Below are positions 44,342 to 56,100 of a DNA stretch of 64,000 nucleotides, one piece after another. The notes under the pieces were generated by a model that ran no database searches, had not been told where the DNA came from, and saw only the letters and a list, made by a program, of their open reading frames with translations. The translations under genes and the position numbers were made by a program. Each line of letters starts with the position of its first letter. Positions within the stretch are counted from its first letter, which is position 1. Source of the DNA: Nocardioides rotundus (GTDB lineage Bacteria > Actinomycetota > Actinomycetes > Propionibacteriales > Nocardioidaceae); contig NZ_CP082922.1 in NCBI RefSeq assembly GCF_019931675.1, positions 3,239,001 through 3,303,000 on the forward strand. The letters run 5' to 3'.

Positions 44342-45747
44342 GACGACACCGCCTCCTCGGACCGGTCCGGTCCATAGGGACTCGGCAGGTCGTTCTCCCC
44401 GGACCGCCAGCGCCGCGCCATCGAGCGCAGCACCACGGTGGCCGCGATCGTCATCAGGGCGTAGATCGTCAGGGTGATCCCGAAGATCCACCACAGCCCG
44501 CCCCGCTCGGTCGCGGCGTCGGCGGTCTTCAGGTAGCCCTGCACCACCCACGGCTGACGCCCGACCTCGGTGGCGGTCCAGCCGGCCTCGAGCGCGACGA
44601 CCGCGAGCGGCCCGGCGAGTACGGCGGCTCTGAGGAACCACCGGTTCTCCAGCAGGTCGCGCCCGCGCCGCCGGGCGATCCAGAAGACCAGCACGCCCAG
44701 CGCGAGCGCCGAGCCGATCGCGATCATCGTCTGGAAGGCGTAGTGCGGAAGGTTGACCGGTGGCCGCTCGTCCTCCGGGATGGTGTCCATCCCGCGCACG
44801 GGCTCGGTCAGCGAGTCCTCGGCCACGATCGAGCCGACGATCGGGATGTCGATGGTGTAGCGCGCCTCGCCGTCGACCCACCAGCCGCCGATCCGCAGCG
44901 GCGAGGGGCCGTCGGTGGTGGTGTCGGCCATCTCGAAGGCGGCGAGCTTGGCCGGCTGCCGCTCCCCCATGCCGATGCCGAGCACGTGGCCCATGACCGG
45001 CTGGACCAGCGCGGCCACACTGGCGAACGCGAACGCGACCAGGAAGCCGGTGCGGTGGTGGTGGTCGCGGCGGCCGCGCAGCATGCCGACGGCGTAGACG
45101 GCGGCGACCAGGAACCCGACCACCATGTAGGCCGCGACCCACATGTGCCCGAACTGCAGCCAGGCGTGGGTGCTCAGCAGCGGCGCCCACGGGTTCACGT
45201 CGGTGACCTGCCCGGCGTCGGTCAGCGCGAAGCCGACCGGGTCGTTCATCCAGGCGTTGACCGCGACCACGTTGAAGGTGCCGGCGATGCCGGCCAGCAT
45301 CATCGGCAGCAGCATCCACAGATGGATCCGGCCGGGCAGCCGCCCCCAGCCGTAGAGGTAGATGCCGAGGAAGATCGCCTCGATGAAGAAGGAGATCCCC
45401 TCCAGGGCGAACGGCAGCCCGAGCACGTCGCCGTACTTCCCCATCAGGCCGGGCCACAGCAGCCCCATCTCGAAGCTGAGGACGGTGCCGGAGACGGCGC
45501 CGATCGCGAACAGCACGGCCGACGACTTCGACCACCGCTTCGCGAGCTCCAGCGCGTCCTTGTCGCCGCGCAGGCCGCGCCGGTGCACCACGAAGATCAT
45601 CGCCGGGAAGGCGACCCCGAAGCAGGCCAGCACGATGTGCCAGCCGAGGGAGAAGGCCATCTGGTTGCGGGCGGGCAGCAGCCCGGCGGGCTCGGCGGCC
45701 AACGCCGTGGCGGCCTGGGTGAGGACTTCCGCGGTGGCGGGGCTCAT
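44338..45747 (-). CDS. cydA: cytochrome bd oxidase subunit I
   Basis: 469 residues. MAFSLGWHIVLACFGVAFPA has the heme b595 His, FALEGISFFIEAIFLGIYLYGW, MLAGIAGTFNVVAVNAWMN and WLQFGHMWVAAYMVVGF follow, and AFQTMIAIGSALAL and TEVGRQPWVVQGYLKT carry the GRQPW motif. It binds the three hemes and quinol. The quinol loop is of the short type. The ATG at 45747 follows TAGCCT by six bases, which suggests a leaderless promoter overlapping the end of hspR. The gene is likely also read through from the dnaK operon. Confidence 0.95.
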   Translation of the reverse strand: MSPATAEVLTQAATALAAEPAGLLPARNQMAFSLGWHIVLACFGVAFPAMIFVVHRRGLRGDKDALELAKRWSKSSAVLFAIGAVSGTVLSFEMGLLWPGLMGKYGDVLGLPFALEGISFFIEAIFLGIYLYGWGRLPGRIHLWMLLPMMLAGIAGTFNVVAVNAWMNDPVGFALTDAGQVTDVNPWAPLLSTHAWLQFGHMWVAAYMVVGFLVAAVYAVGMLRGRRDHHHRTGFLVAFAFASVAALVQPVMGHVLGIGMGERQPAKLAAFEMADTTTDGPSPLRIGGWWVDGEARYTIDIPIVGSIVAEDSLTEPVRGMDTIPEDERPPVNLPHYAFQTMIAIGSALALGVLVFWIARRRGRDLLENRWFLRAAVLAGPLAVVALEAGWTATEVGRQPWVVQGYLKTADAATERGGLWWIFGITLTIYALMTIAATVVLRSMARRWRSGENDLPSPYGPDRSEEAVSS

Positions 45748-45753
45748 GCGGCG

Positions 45754-45759
45754 AGGCTA
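45754..45759 (-). promoter_or_regulatory. -10 box of the cydAB leaderless promoter
   Basis: On the minus strand TAGCCT is followed by six bases and the cydA ATG. Its TAG is the hspR stop codon (45759-45757). Confidence 0.5.
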
Positions 45760-46182
45760 CCGGGAGCGGCGAATCATCACCGATCGGGTGGGGTCGTCGC
45801 GGACCGCCGGGACGTTGCCGCCGGGAGTACGGCGAGCCGCGCGGGTCCGCCGCAGCGCCTCCCGCGTGGCCTCCAGGTCGTCCCACAGCTCGGTGTTGCG
45901 CTGCTGCAGGGCCCGGACCTGGTTCTCCAGCTCCAGGATGCGACGTACCCCCTCGACGCCCACGCCGGTGGCCGTCAGGTCGGCGATCATCCGCAGCAGC
46001 TCGACGTCGCGCTCGGAGTAGCGCCGCCCCCCGCCGCTGGTGCGGCCGGGCCGGATCAGCCCCATCCGCTCATAGGAGCGCAGGGTCTGCGGGTGCAGGC
46101 CGGACAGCTCCGCGGCGACGCTGATCACGTAGACGGCAGCGTCCGGCCCGGACACCGGTGGACGGCGCCGGGCGGACGCCAT
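45757..46182 (-). CDS. hspR: HspR, MerR-type heat-shock repressor
   Basis: 141 residues. VYVISVAAELSGLHPQTLRS, YERMGLIRPGRTSGGGRRYS and ERDVELLRMIADLTATGVGV form the MerR winged helix; a coiled coil (LELENQVRALQQRNTELWDD) follows. The Arg-rich C-terminal tail is longer than usual. HspR binds HAIR elements and uses DnaK as co-repressor. ATG 46182 overlaps the dnaJ stop (TGATG), so it is the last gene of dnaK-grpE-dnaJ-hspR. Confidence 0.95.
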   Translation of the reverse strand: MASARRRPPVSGPDAAVYVISVAAELSGLHPQTLRSYERMGLIRPGRTSGGGRRYSERDVELLRMIADLTATGVGVEGVRRILELENQVRALQQRNTELWDDLEATREALRRTRAARRTPGGNVPAVRDDPTRSVMIRRSR

Positions 46183-47381
46183 CACCGGCTCCCGAAGAGC
46201 GTGCCGCGCGGGTCGTGACCCGCGGTCGCGGCGCGGTAGGAGGCCAACGCCTCCCGGGCGGTCTCGTCGAGCTGCGTGGGCACCTCGACCTGGACGGTGA
46301 CGAGCAGGTCGCCCATCGTGCCGTCCTTCTTCCGGGCACCCTTGCCGCGGACGCGGAACGTGCGCCCCGAGGGGGTGCCGGCCGGGACCTTGAGGGTCAC
46401 CGGGCCGCCGCCCAGGGTGGGGACCTTGATCTCCGCGCCCAGGGCCGCCTCGTCGAAGGTGATCGGCACCTCGAGGGTCAGGTTGTGGTCCTTGCGCCCG
46501 AAGATCGGGTGCGAGCCGACCGAGACCTTGACGAACAGGTCGCCGGCGGGGCCGCCGTTGCTGCCCGGGCCGCCCTTGCCCTTGAGCCGGATCCGCTGGC
46601 CGTCCTTGACGCCGGCGGGGATGCGGGCCTGGACGGTGCGGGTGGACTGGCCGAGCCCGCTGCCGTGGCAGGTCGGGCACGCCTCGTCGTAGACGAGCTG
46701 CCGGCCGTGACAGACCGGGCAGGTCTCGTTCACCGAGAACGCGCCACCCATGCTGGCGACCACGAACCCGGCGCCCTCGCACTCGGGGCACACGTGCGGC
46801 CGGGTGCCCGGCTTGCCGCCGGTGCCGTGACAGGTCGGACAGGCCGAGTCGGAGGTCAGCCGCAGCGAGATGGTGGTGCCCTCCAGCGCGTCGGTGAAGG
46901 AGAGCGTCGTGCTCGCCTCCACGTCCGCGCCCTTCTGCGGGCGGGCCTGGGTCCGGGTGCGCGTGCCCCCGAAGCCGCCCCCGCCGCCGAAGAGGTCGCC
47001 GAACATATCGCCGATGCCGCCCTGGCCGGCCCGCTCGCGGAGCAGGTCGGAGAGGTCGAAGCCGGCCTGTCCGCCGCCCTGGCCGGCGTACCCGCCGCCG
47101 AAGCCGCCGGGGAAGCCGCCCGGGAAGCCGCCGCCCATGGCGCGCATCTCGTCGTACTTCTTGCGCTTCTCCGGGTCGCCCACGACGTCGTACGCCTCGG
47201 CGACCGCCTTGAACTTGTCGTGCTTGGCGGTGTCGTCGGGGTTGGAGTCGGGGTGGTTGGCGCGCGCGAGCTTGCGGTAGGCCTTCTTGATGTCGTTCTG
47301 GGTCGCGTCCTTGGCGACCCCCAGCTCGGCGTAGAAGTCCTTCTGCGCCCAGTCGGGCCGGAAGCCCTGGTTGTCACTCAC
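46182..47381 (-). CDS. dnaJ: co-chaperone DnaJ
   Basis: 399 residues. The J domain is at about 15-80 with HPDSNPDD, then a Gly/Phe-rich linker with GGGFPGGFPGGFGGGYAG, a zinc-finger region with four CPxCxG repeats (CPTCHGTG, CPECEGAG, CPVCHGRQ, CPTCHGSG) and the C-terminal substrate-binding domains (AGVKDGQRIRLKGKG, VTLKVPAGTPSGRTFRVRGKG). The third motif ends in RQ instead of an aliphatic-Gly pair. It stimulates the DnaK ATPase. It lies 37 bases after grpE in the operon. Confidence 0.95.
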   Translation of the reverse strand: MSDNQGFRPDWAQKDFYAELGVAKDATQNDIKKAYRKLARANHPDSNPDDTAKHDKFKAVAEAYDVVGDPEKRKKYDEMRAMGGGFPGGFPGGFGGGYAGQGGGQAGFDLSDLLRERAGQGGIGDMFGDLFGGGGGFGGTRTRTQARPQKGADVEASTTLSFTDALEGTTISLRLTSDSACPTCHGTGGKPGTRPHVCPECEGAGFVVASMGGAFSVNETCPVCHGRQLVYDEACPTCHGSGLGQSTRTVQARIPAGVKDGQRIRLKGKGGPGSNGGPAGDLFVKVSVGSHPIFGRKDHNLTLEVPITFDEAALGAEIKVPTLGGGPVTLKVPAGTPSGRTFRVRGKGARKKDGTMGDLLVTVQVEVPTQLDETAREALASYRAATAGHDPRGTLFGSR

Positions 47382-47418
47382 GTGCGCTCAACCTCCCCTC
47401 GTCTCTCCTGTGTCGTGC

Positions 47419-48029
47419 TCAACTGTCCTGGCTGTCCTGACTGTGGCTGTCCTGGCTAGCCGGGTCGACCACCAGCACCTGGGCGGCCCGGACGACCCGG
47501 TCCCCCATCCGGTAGCCCGCCTTGGCGACCACCTTGCAGGTGGTCACGCTCACCTCGGGGTCCTCGCCGATGTGGCTGAGGGCCTCATGGATGTTGGGGT
47601 CGAAGGCGTCGCCCGGCTCGCCGAACTTCACCAGCCCCTGCTGGGCCACCGTGCGCTCGAGCTGGTCGGCGACCGTCTTCAGGCCGGTCTCCAGCTCGCC
47701 GTGCTCGCGGGCGCGGTCGACGGTGTCGAGCACGTCGATGATCGGGGTCAGCGCCTTGTACGTCGCGTTGTCCGCGACCAGCTGCCGGTCCCGGTCGACC
47801 CGCTTGCGGTAGTTGGCGTACTCGGCCTGCAGCCGCTGGAGGTCGGCGGTGCGCTCCTCCAGCTGCTGCTCCAGCGACTTCTGCGAGGCCACGTCGGCCA
47901 CGTCGGACGGCTCGATCGGTCCACCCTCCTCGACCCAGTCGGAGACTCCGCTGGTGTCCGGGGGGCCCGGCTCGTCCGCCGTGGTGGCGTGACGAGCCTG
48001 GCCGTTCCCGCTCTCGTCGGGGGTCTGGG

Positions 48030-48033
<4 letters not shown>
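47419..48033 (-). CDS. grpE: nucleotide exchange factor GrpE
   Basis: 204 residues. A disordered acidic N-terminus (1-45) is followed by a long coiled coil ([41 protein letters not shown]) and the C-terminal beta domain ([39 protein letters not shown]). It releases ADP from DnaK. GTG 48033 overlaps the dnaK stop (GTGA). The C-terminus ends in short DSQ repeats. Confidence 0.95.
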
Positions 48034-49889
<1,856 letters not shown>

Positions 49890-49977
49890 GGTGGTTGCTC
49901 CTTCTAGCTTTCCGGGAATGGGGTGCGAAGGTTCGCGGTGCCCTCATCGTGGCGCGCGGTGCGCCGCCGGGCAAATT

Positions 49978-49998
49978 CTTGAGTCGCTTCAACTCAAC
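49978..49998 (-). promoter_or_regulatory. HAIR operator for HspR upstream of dnaK
   Basis: CTTGAGT-CGCTTCA-ACTCAAC matches the HAIR consensus CTTGAGT-N7-ACTCAAG with one mismatch. It is 89 bases upstream of the dnaK ATG. HspR encoded in the same operon would bind here. Confidence 0.88.
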
Positions 49999-50026
49999 TT
50001 CGCTCACTAGGTGCAACGCAGGCAGG

Positions 50027-50048
50027 CGCGGATCATTCCCGGTCCGCG
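50027..50048 (-). terminator. possible terminator after hsp20
   Basis: CGCGGA (50027-50032) and TCCGCG (50043-50048) form a 6-bp stem 19 bases past the hsp20 stop. There is no T run. Weak candidate. Confidence 0.25.
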
Positions 50049-50066
50049 AGAAATTCTTCGACGGCT

Positions 50067-50567
50067 TCAGCCCAGGGTGCGGCGCTGCGGCTCCTCGCGC
50101 TGGGCGGCCAGGTCGATCCGGTGCCCCGGATCGGCCACCGCCGCGCCCTGGTGCACCACGACCTCGACCAGGCCGTGCTCGAAGGTCGCGGTGACGTCCT
50201 CGGGCTCGATCCCCTCGGGCAGGGTGATCACCCGGCGGAACTCGCCGTAGTAGCGCTCGCGGGTGTAGAAGAGGCTCTCCTCGGGGTCCGCGCCGTCGGT
50301 GGAGCGGTAGCCGGTGATGGTCAGCAGCCCCTGGGCGAAGCGGAGCTCGACGTCCTCGGGGGGCACGCCGGCCAGCTCGATCCGGATCACCAGGTCCTCG
50401 CCCAGCGCGAAGATGTCGGTCGCGGGCGCCCAGGCGCTGGCATGGGTGCGCTCGACCTGCTCGGCGGCGGTCGCGCGACCGGTGCCGATCGCGCGCAGCC
50501 GGTTGATCTCGCTGACGAAGTCGGTCACGCCCTCGAACGGGTTCCGTCCCGGTCGTCGCTCACTCAT
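50067..50567 (-). CDS. Hsp20/alpha-crystallin small heat-shock protein
   Basis: 166 residues. The alpha-crystallin domain spans about 50-145: WAPATDIFALGEDLVIRIEL, AGVPPEDVELRFAQGLLTIT, RYYGEFRRVITLPEGIEPED and a GLVEVVVHQ end strand. It holds unfolding proteins without ATP. It lies just upstream of the dnaK operon on the same strand but outside its HAIR. No HAIR is visible before it; only 33 bases separate it from the OpuAC gene, so it may be read through. Confidence 0.92.
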   Translation of the reverse strand: MSERRPGRNPFEGVTDFVSEINRLRAIGTGRATAAEQVERTHASAWAPATDIFALGEDLVIRIELAGVPPEDVELRFAQGLLTITGYRSTDGADPEESLFYTRERYYGEFRRVITLPEGIEPEDVTATFEHGLVEVVVHQGAAVADPGHRIDLAAQREEPQRRTLG

Positions 50568-50600
50568 CGCCCCACCTCTCGTCTGCCGGTCCTCATCGGG

Positions 50601-51554
50601 TCAATCCTCGGTGCGCACCGGCTGGTCCAGGCCGTTGCGCCGGAGGAACGCCGCGGCGACGTCCTCCTCGTCCTGCCCCTCGGTGACCGCCGCGTTCATG
50701 TCCACCATCTCGTCCTGGGTGAGCCGGCGGTTCACCCCGCCGACCACGGCCAGGAAGCGCTGGCGACCGATGGTCTCCAGCTTCTCCGTCCCGACGGTCA
50801 GGACCGCGTTCTGCGAGCCGAAGAGCAGCTCGGGGTCGGTCAGCAGGCGATAGTCCCCCGAGCGCAGCTGGGGGTCGGTGGTGAAGGCGTCGACCGCGTC
50901 CGCGTCGCCGGAGTCCAGGGCGGCGTACTGCTTGCCCAGCGGGACGCCGCGGAACCGTGCGTTGTCCAGGTCGTAGACCTGCTCCAGCCCCTTCAGGCCG
51001 AGGTAGAGGTCCTCGAACTCCGGGCGCGCGCCGAGCACGAACGAGTCGAGCTCGCCCAGGTCCGGGATCGAGGTGAGCCCGTTCTCCTCGGCGAACGTGG
51101 TGGTCACGGCGAGCGCGTCCTTGTTCTCGAACGCGGTCATCGGGCTCATCGCCATGTCCCGGCCGGCGTAGAACTCCCTGGCCCGGTCGTAGGTCTGCCG
51201 CGGGTCGAGCCCGGAGACGTCCTCGCCGGCGACCACCGAGAGCACGGTGCCGGTGTAGGCGACGTACCCGTCGATCTCGCCGTCGCGCAGCAGCCGGTCG
51301 AGGTCGGCCGCCGGCCCCACGCCCTTGCGCAGGTCGACGGTGTAGCCGTTGACCGCCAGCGCCTGCCGCCACAGCTCGCCGAGGATCCGCGCCTCGGGGA
51401 ACTCCTGGGTGCCGATGGTGATCCGCAGCGCGGCGCCCTGGGGCTGCCCGGCCGACCCGGTCTCCTTCGGCTCCCCGCCGCACCCGGCCAGGACCAGGCA
51501 GAGCGCGACCAGGAGTCCGACCAGCGGGCCACGACGACGTACGGCGGCGCTCAC
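50601..51554 (-). CDS. OpuAC-type substrate-binding lipoprotein
   Basis: 317 residues. A lipobox (LCLVLAGC, Cys25) precedes the periplasmic-type fold of glycine betaine/choline/carnitine binding proteins: ITIGTQEFPEARILGELWRQ, DGYVAYTGTVLSVVAGED, VYDLDNARFRGVPLGKQYAA and DADAVDAFTTDPQL. The ABC ATPase and permease that normally accompany it are absent. Instead its GTG overlaps the stop of a BCCT transporter (GTGA). It may deliver substrate to that carrier or to a transporter encoded elsewhere. Confidence 0.88.
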   Translation of the reverse strand: MSAAVRRRGPLVGLLVALCLVLAGCGGEPKETGSAGQPQGAALRITIGTQEFPEARILGELWRQALAVNGYTVDLRKGVGPAADLDRLLRDGEIDGYVAYTGTVLSVVAGEDVSGLDPRQTYDRAREFYAGRDMAMSPMTAFENKDALAVTTTFAEENGLTSIPDLGELDSFVLGARPEFEDLYLGLKGLEQVYDLDNARFRGVPLGKQYAALDSGDADAVDAFTTDPQLRSGDYRLLTDPELLFGSQNAVLTVGTEKLETIGRQRFLAVVGGVNRRLTQDEMVDMNAAVTEGQDEEDVAAAFLRRNGLDQPVRTED

Positions 51555-53152
51555 GACTCGGCCCCCGTCTCGGCCCCGGCCTCGGGCGCGTTCCTCCGCG
51601 CGGGGGCGCGGTAAGGCCGCGCCAGCGGGATCGCCTGGGGTGGCTGCCGGCCCGGCCTCGGCTCCTCGCGCAGCGCCTTGACCCAGGCGACCGCGACCGC
51701 GATCACCACGAAGGTGAACGGCACCGACCCGAGGATCGCGGCCTGCTGCAGGGCGCCCAGGCCGCCGACCAGGAGCATCGCGCAGGCGATGCCGCCCATC
51801 AGAAGGCCCAGGACCACGACGACGAACCGGGGCGGCTCGAGCGCCCCGCGCGTAGCCATGGTGGCCATGACCACCGAGGCCGCGTCGGCGCCGCTGATGA
51901 AGAACAGCGCGACGAGCAGGATCGCCACGAACGAGCTGATCATCGGGAGCGGGAGCGCGTCCAGGGCGGTGAAGAAGGAGAGCTCGGGCGTGTCCACGAT
52001 GCCCAACAGATCCGCCCTGCCGCTGCGCTGCAGCTGGATGCCGGTGCCGCCGACGACCGCGAACCACAGGAACCCGAAGCCGGTCGGCGCCGCGACCACG
52101 CCGAGCACGAACTCCCGGATCGTGCGTCCTCGGGAGATGCGGGCGACGAACATGCCGACGAAGGGTGCCCAGGAGATCCACCAGGCCCAGTAGAAGATCG
52201 TCCACGCGGCCATCCAGTCCTCGTCGCCGATGCCCATGCGCAGCGACATCGGCAGCACCTCGATGATGTAGCCGCCGATCGACTCGATCCCCTCGGAGAT
52301 CACCAGCACGGTCGCGCCTCCGGCGACCAGGAAGAACAGGAAGAGGCCGATGGTGGCGAACATGCCCATGTCGGCGAGGAACTGGATGCCGCGCTCGATG
52401 CCGGTCACGGCGGAGAGGATGAACAGGCAGGTGACCAGCACGATCACCAGCACCGCGATCTCGTTGCTGCGCGGGATGCCGAAGAGGTACTCCAGCCCGC
52501 TGTTGAGCTGCAGCCCGTTGAGCCCCAGGGCGGTGGCGGTGCCGAACAGGGTGGCCACGATCGCCAGCGCGTCGACCAGCCGGCCGAGCGGCCGGGTGGA
52601 GGCGTTCTCACCCAGGAACGGAGTGAGGGTGGCGCTGACCAGGATCGGCTGGCCCTTGCGGAAGGCGAAGTAGGCCATCGCGCCGCCGAGGATCGCGTAG
52701 AGCGCCCAGCCGTTGAAGCCCCAGTGGAAGTAGGTGTACTTCAGCGCGACCAGCGCGGCCTCGTCGGTGCGCGGCTTCGCCAGCCCGTGCGGGGGCGCGG
52801 ACCAGTGGGAGATCGGCTCGGCGGTGCCGTAGAACAGCAGCCCCGCGCCGAGACCCGCGGCGAACATCATGGAGATCCAGGAGAAGGTCCGGAACTCCGG
52901 CTCGGCGTCGTCGGGACCGAGCTTGATCCTCCCCCACGGGTGCAGCACCAGGAAGAGACACATGAGCAGCCCGGCGGTGGCGATCAGCACGAAGCCCCAG
53001 CCGAAGTTGCGGATGACCCAGTCCAGGGTCGTGCCCATCACGCTGCCGAGGCTCTCGGGCGCGACCAGGCCCCAGACGACCAGGGCCGCGATCCCGACCG
53101 ACGAGCCCCAGAAGACCGCCGGGTCGACCCCCGTGAGTGCTCTGCCCCTCAT
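51551..53152 (-). CDS. BCCT-family betaine/carnitine/choline transporter
   Basis: 533 residues with 12 membrane helices. Hallmarks are WGFVLIATAGLLMCLFLVLH, MFAAGLGAGLLFYGTAEPIS, KYTYFHWGFNGWALYAILGG and the BCCT signature FYWAWWISWAPFVGMFVARI with its tryptophan box. It is a sodium- or proton-coupled carrier for trimethylammonium compounds. The C-terminus is Pro/Arg-rich and short, with no obvious osmosensor domain. The ATG overlaps the stop of the DUF3604 gene. It is the middle gene of the operon. Confidence 0.93.
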   Translation of the reverse strand: MRGRALTGVDPAVFWGSSVGIAALVVWGLVAPESLGSVMGTTLDWVIRNFGWGFVLIATAGLLMCLFLVLHPWGRIKLGPDDAEPEFRTFSWISMMFAAGLGAGLLFYGTAEPISHWSAPPHGLAKPRTDEAALVALKYTYFHWGFNGWALYAILGGAMAYFAFRKGQPILVSATLTPFLGENASTRPLGRLVDALAIVATLFGTATALGLNGLQLNSGLEYLFGIPRSNEIAVLVIVLVTCLFILSAVTGIERGIQFLADMGMFATIGLFLFFLVAGGATVLVISEGIESIGGYIIEVLPMSLRMGIGDEDWMAAWTIFYWAWWISWAPFVGMFVARISRGRTIREFVLGVVAAPTGFGFLWFAVVGGTGIQLQRSGRADLLGIVDTPELSFFTALDALPLPMISSFVAILLVALFFISGADAASVVMATMATRGALEPPRFVVVVLGLLMGGIACAMLLVGGLGALQQAAILGSVPFTFVVIAVAVAWVKALREEPRPGRQPPQAIPLARPYRAPARRNAPEAGAETGAES

Positions 53153-56100
53153 GCGCTCTCATTCCCCTCGTCGGCTCCGTGGGAGCCCGGCTCCGGCGGG
53201 TCCACCCAGATCGGGGAGGACCAGGCCATCTCGCCATCGGTCTGCAGCAGGCGGACGTAGTAGTACGCCGGCTCCTTCGCGCCGACGGGGTCGGTCCAGG
53301 TCAGGTCGACCGTACGCCGACCGAGGCTCGCGAGGCCACCCGTTCCGCGCTGCAGTCTCAGGTGGCCCGGCGTGCCGGGCACCTCGACCGGCCGCTCCTC
53401 GGCCAGCCGGCCCAGCGGGACCTGCGCCGTGCGGTCACCGCATGCGAGGTCGACCACGGCGTCGGGCGGCCCGACCAGGGTGAGCTCCACGCCGCCGCGC
53501 TGGGCGCCGTACGTCGTGCCGAAGCTCTGGGTGGCCGCCCGCCAGCGGACGCTCGTCTCGTCCACGGAGACGATCTCCGGCGAGACGCAGGGCGTCGCCA
53601 CCACGCGCCCGCCGTGGACCTCCAGCCGGCCGTCCCAGCGGGTCGTCGTGTCGCTGCCGCCCCACTCGACCCGCAGGGGCACCTCGAGCCAGCCCTCGGG
53701 CGCGACCCGCGGGGCGTGCACGTGCACCAGCTCGCCGTTGCGCAGGATCTCCACGCGCGCCAGGTCGGCGTACCCCTCCCCGTGGACGTGCAGGGTCCGC
53801 GCCCCGGTGCCGACGGTCTCCTCGCCCAGGAAGGCCTGGTCCGGTCCGTCGCCGAGCCGGACGTCGAGCAGCACGTCGCGGGTCGTCGCAGCGAAGGTAC
53901 GGCGCCCGTGCAGGGCATCGAAGACGTCAGACCGGCTCAACGACGGGGCGTACGCGCCGACGTAGCTGGCCCCGAAGCCGTGGTCGGAGGAGGCGATCAG
54001 CCCGAACCGGTGGCCGCGGGCCAGCCCGTCGGCGGTGAAGGTGCCCTCGATGATCGCGTCGGAGTACTGCCGGAAGGCGCCGGGGGCCTCGTAGCTGCCC
54101 CGGCAGGCCTGGAAGACCTCGACCAGCCGGCTGTAGCGCGGGTCGTGGAAGTCCCAGTCGTTGTAGACCATCGCCGCTCCGGGGTGGTGCGGGATCGTCA
54201 CGGCCGGGTAGTCCGGATGCTCGGCCAGCCCGGCCCAGAGGCCGGCGGGGTCGGTGCTGCCGTCGGCGAACGCGCTGAAGATCGGCGCCCCGCGGGCCAC
54301 GTCGCCGTAGATCACGTTCTGGTGGCCGTGGTCGGCCGAGGTCCACTCGAAGCCGTAGAGCGGGACGAAGCGGTCCGGGATGTGGAAGAGGTCGGCGATC
54401 TTCTGGATCCCCCACCACTGGTAGGGCGAGGAGTTCTCCGAGTGGTCGGTGACCGCCCAGAAGTCGTACTCGCACACGTCCCACGCGTAGCGGTAGAAGT
54501 CCTCCAGGTGCGGCTCGTCGCCGGCGGTGCAGCGGCTCACCAGGGAGTGCCGGTGCAGGTCGCCCCAGAAGAGCGTGAACTCCCGGTCGCCGACCCGGGC
54601 GACGTAGCGGTCGACCCGCTCGGGGGTCGTGGCCCAGCCGCGGACGTCCTCGCGGGGCGCCTCGCCTTGCGGAGCGGGTCGGGTGGGCGCCGCGACCTCC
54701 CCCGCCACTGGCACGGTCGCGATGCTCACGTGCCCAGTGCCGTGCACGCCGTGCCATACGACCGAGCCGTGATGGTCGAGCAGGTAGGGGCACTCGCGAC
54801 CGCCGAAGCCCTCAGTCCACCGCAGCGCCCGCTCGAGCCGGTGGTCGGTCTGCAACGCCACCTCGACCCTGCCGGGGAGGACCGCCAGGCCGACCTCCTG
54901 CAGCGTCCCGTCGCTGTGCCGCACGGTGGCGGGCGCCTGCCAGCCCTCCGCCCCGAGGGTCTGCGCCGCGACCTCCCAGTAGAACGTCATCAGCGGCAGC
55001 TTGCGGTGGATCCGGTAGACGACCGTCAGGCCGCCGTCGTCGGTGGCGGCGAGCTTCGGCAGCGCCGCGGGGACGACGTCCAGGTCGGGCGCCAGCCGTC
55101 CCGGCGCGGTGCCCACGGATCCGTCCTCGTCCACGCACACCACGGCGATCTCGGAGCGGATCTCCCGCAGCAGCTCCGGCGGCACCTCGGCACCACCCTG
55201 CCGGGGCCGCCACCGTCCGGCGTCGGGGTCCTCGTCGGGCCCCGGGTTCGGCCGGAGCCGGGTCGGCCCGCTGCCGCCGTGCTGCGGCACCGTGACCAGG
55301 TCGTAGGCGCACCACAGCCGCTGGTCGGTGGTGACCGCGAGGCTGGGGTGGAGCGCGTAGCCGTCGCCGGGGAGGGTCACCGGCCGCGAGCGGGTCCCGT
55401 CGGGGGAGGTACGACGGAGCGCGACCCGGTAACGGCCGTCCCGGTACTCCGACCAGGCGTGCGCCAGGGTCCCGTCGGCGAAGGTCGCGACCGCGGGGTC
55501 CCAGACGTTCACGTCGACGTCCTCGGTGACGTGCGCGGTCGGCCCCCAGGCTCCGTCGTAGCTCCGGGAGAAGACGGCGAACCGGTCGCCCCGGCGACCC
55601 TGCCAGCACAGCTCGATGCCGCCGTCCCCGACGGCGACCGCCTCCTGGTTGAAGGCGGGGTGCTCGCCCGTGCTGACCCGCTCGGGCTCGGTCCACCCGT
55701 CCGGGCCGCGACGCACCGCCCAGACCGCCACCTCGCCGGCGACCTCGCCGCCGCCGAAGAAGACCCAGGGAGTGCCGTCGGAGGTGATCAGGGCGGTCGG
55801 CCTGTAGAGGTCGAGCCGGCCGGCGGTGAGCCGTTCGGCGCTCGCCGTGCCGCCTCCCGGGCCGAGCAGCGTCGCCCGCAGCACGTCCCCCTCGTCGGGC
55901 ACCCACTCCACCCAGGCGGTCAGGGTGCTGCCGTCCGGGCCGGCCGCCACGGTCGGCCGGGCGGCCCGCTCGGAGCCCTCGACGGTGGCGGCGTCCAGCC
56001 GGCGGTGCCCGGGGAGGTCGGGGGCGGCGGTCAGCGCCGTCCGCGCCGTCTCGATCATCTCGGGGATCCGCCCGGCACCCTCGTCGACCCACATGTAGCG

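Noticed and set aside
43334..45747. The cydBA region as one fused 850-residue protein
   Set aside because: The long frame comes from reading cydB upstream through cydA in another frame. CydA and CydB each have a proper start and stop with a GTGA overlap.
49890..50066. Possible small gene between dnaK and hsp20
   Set aside because: No frame has coding character. The region is explained by the HAIR operator, the dnaK promoter and a weak stem-loop.
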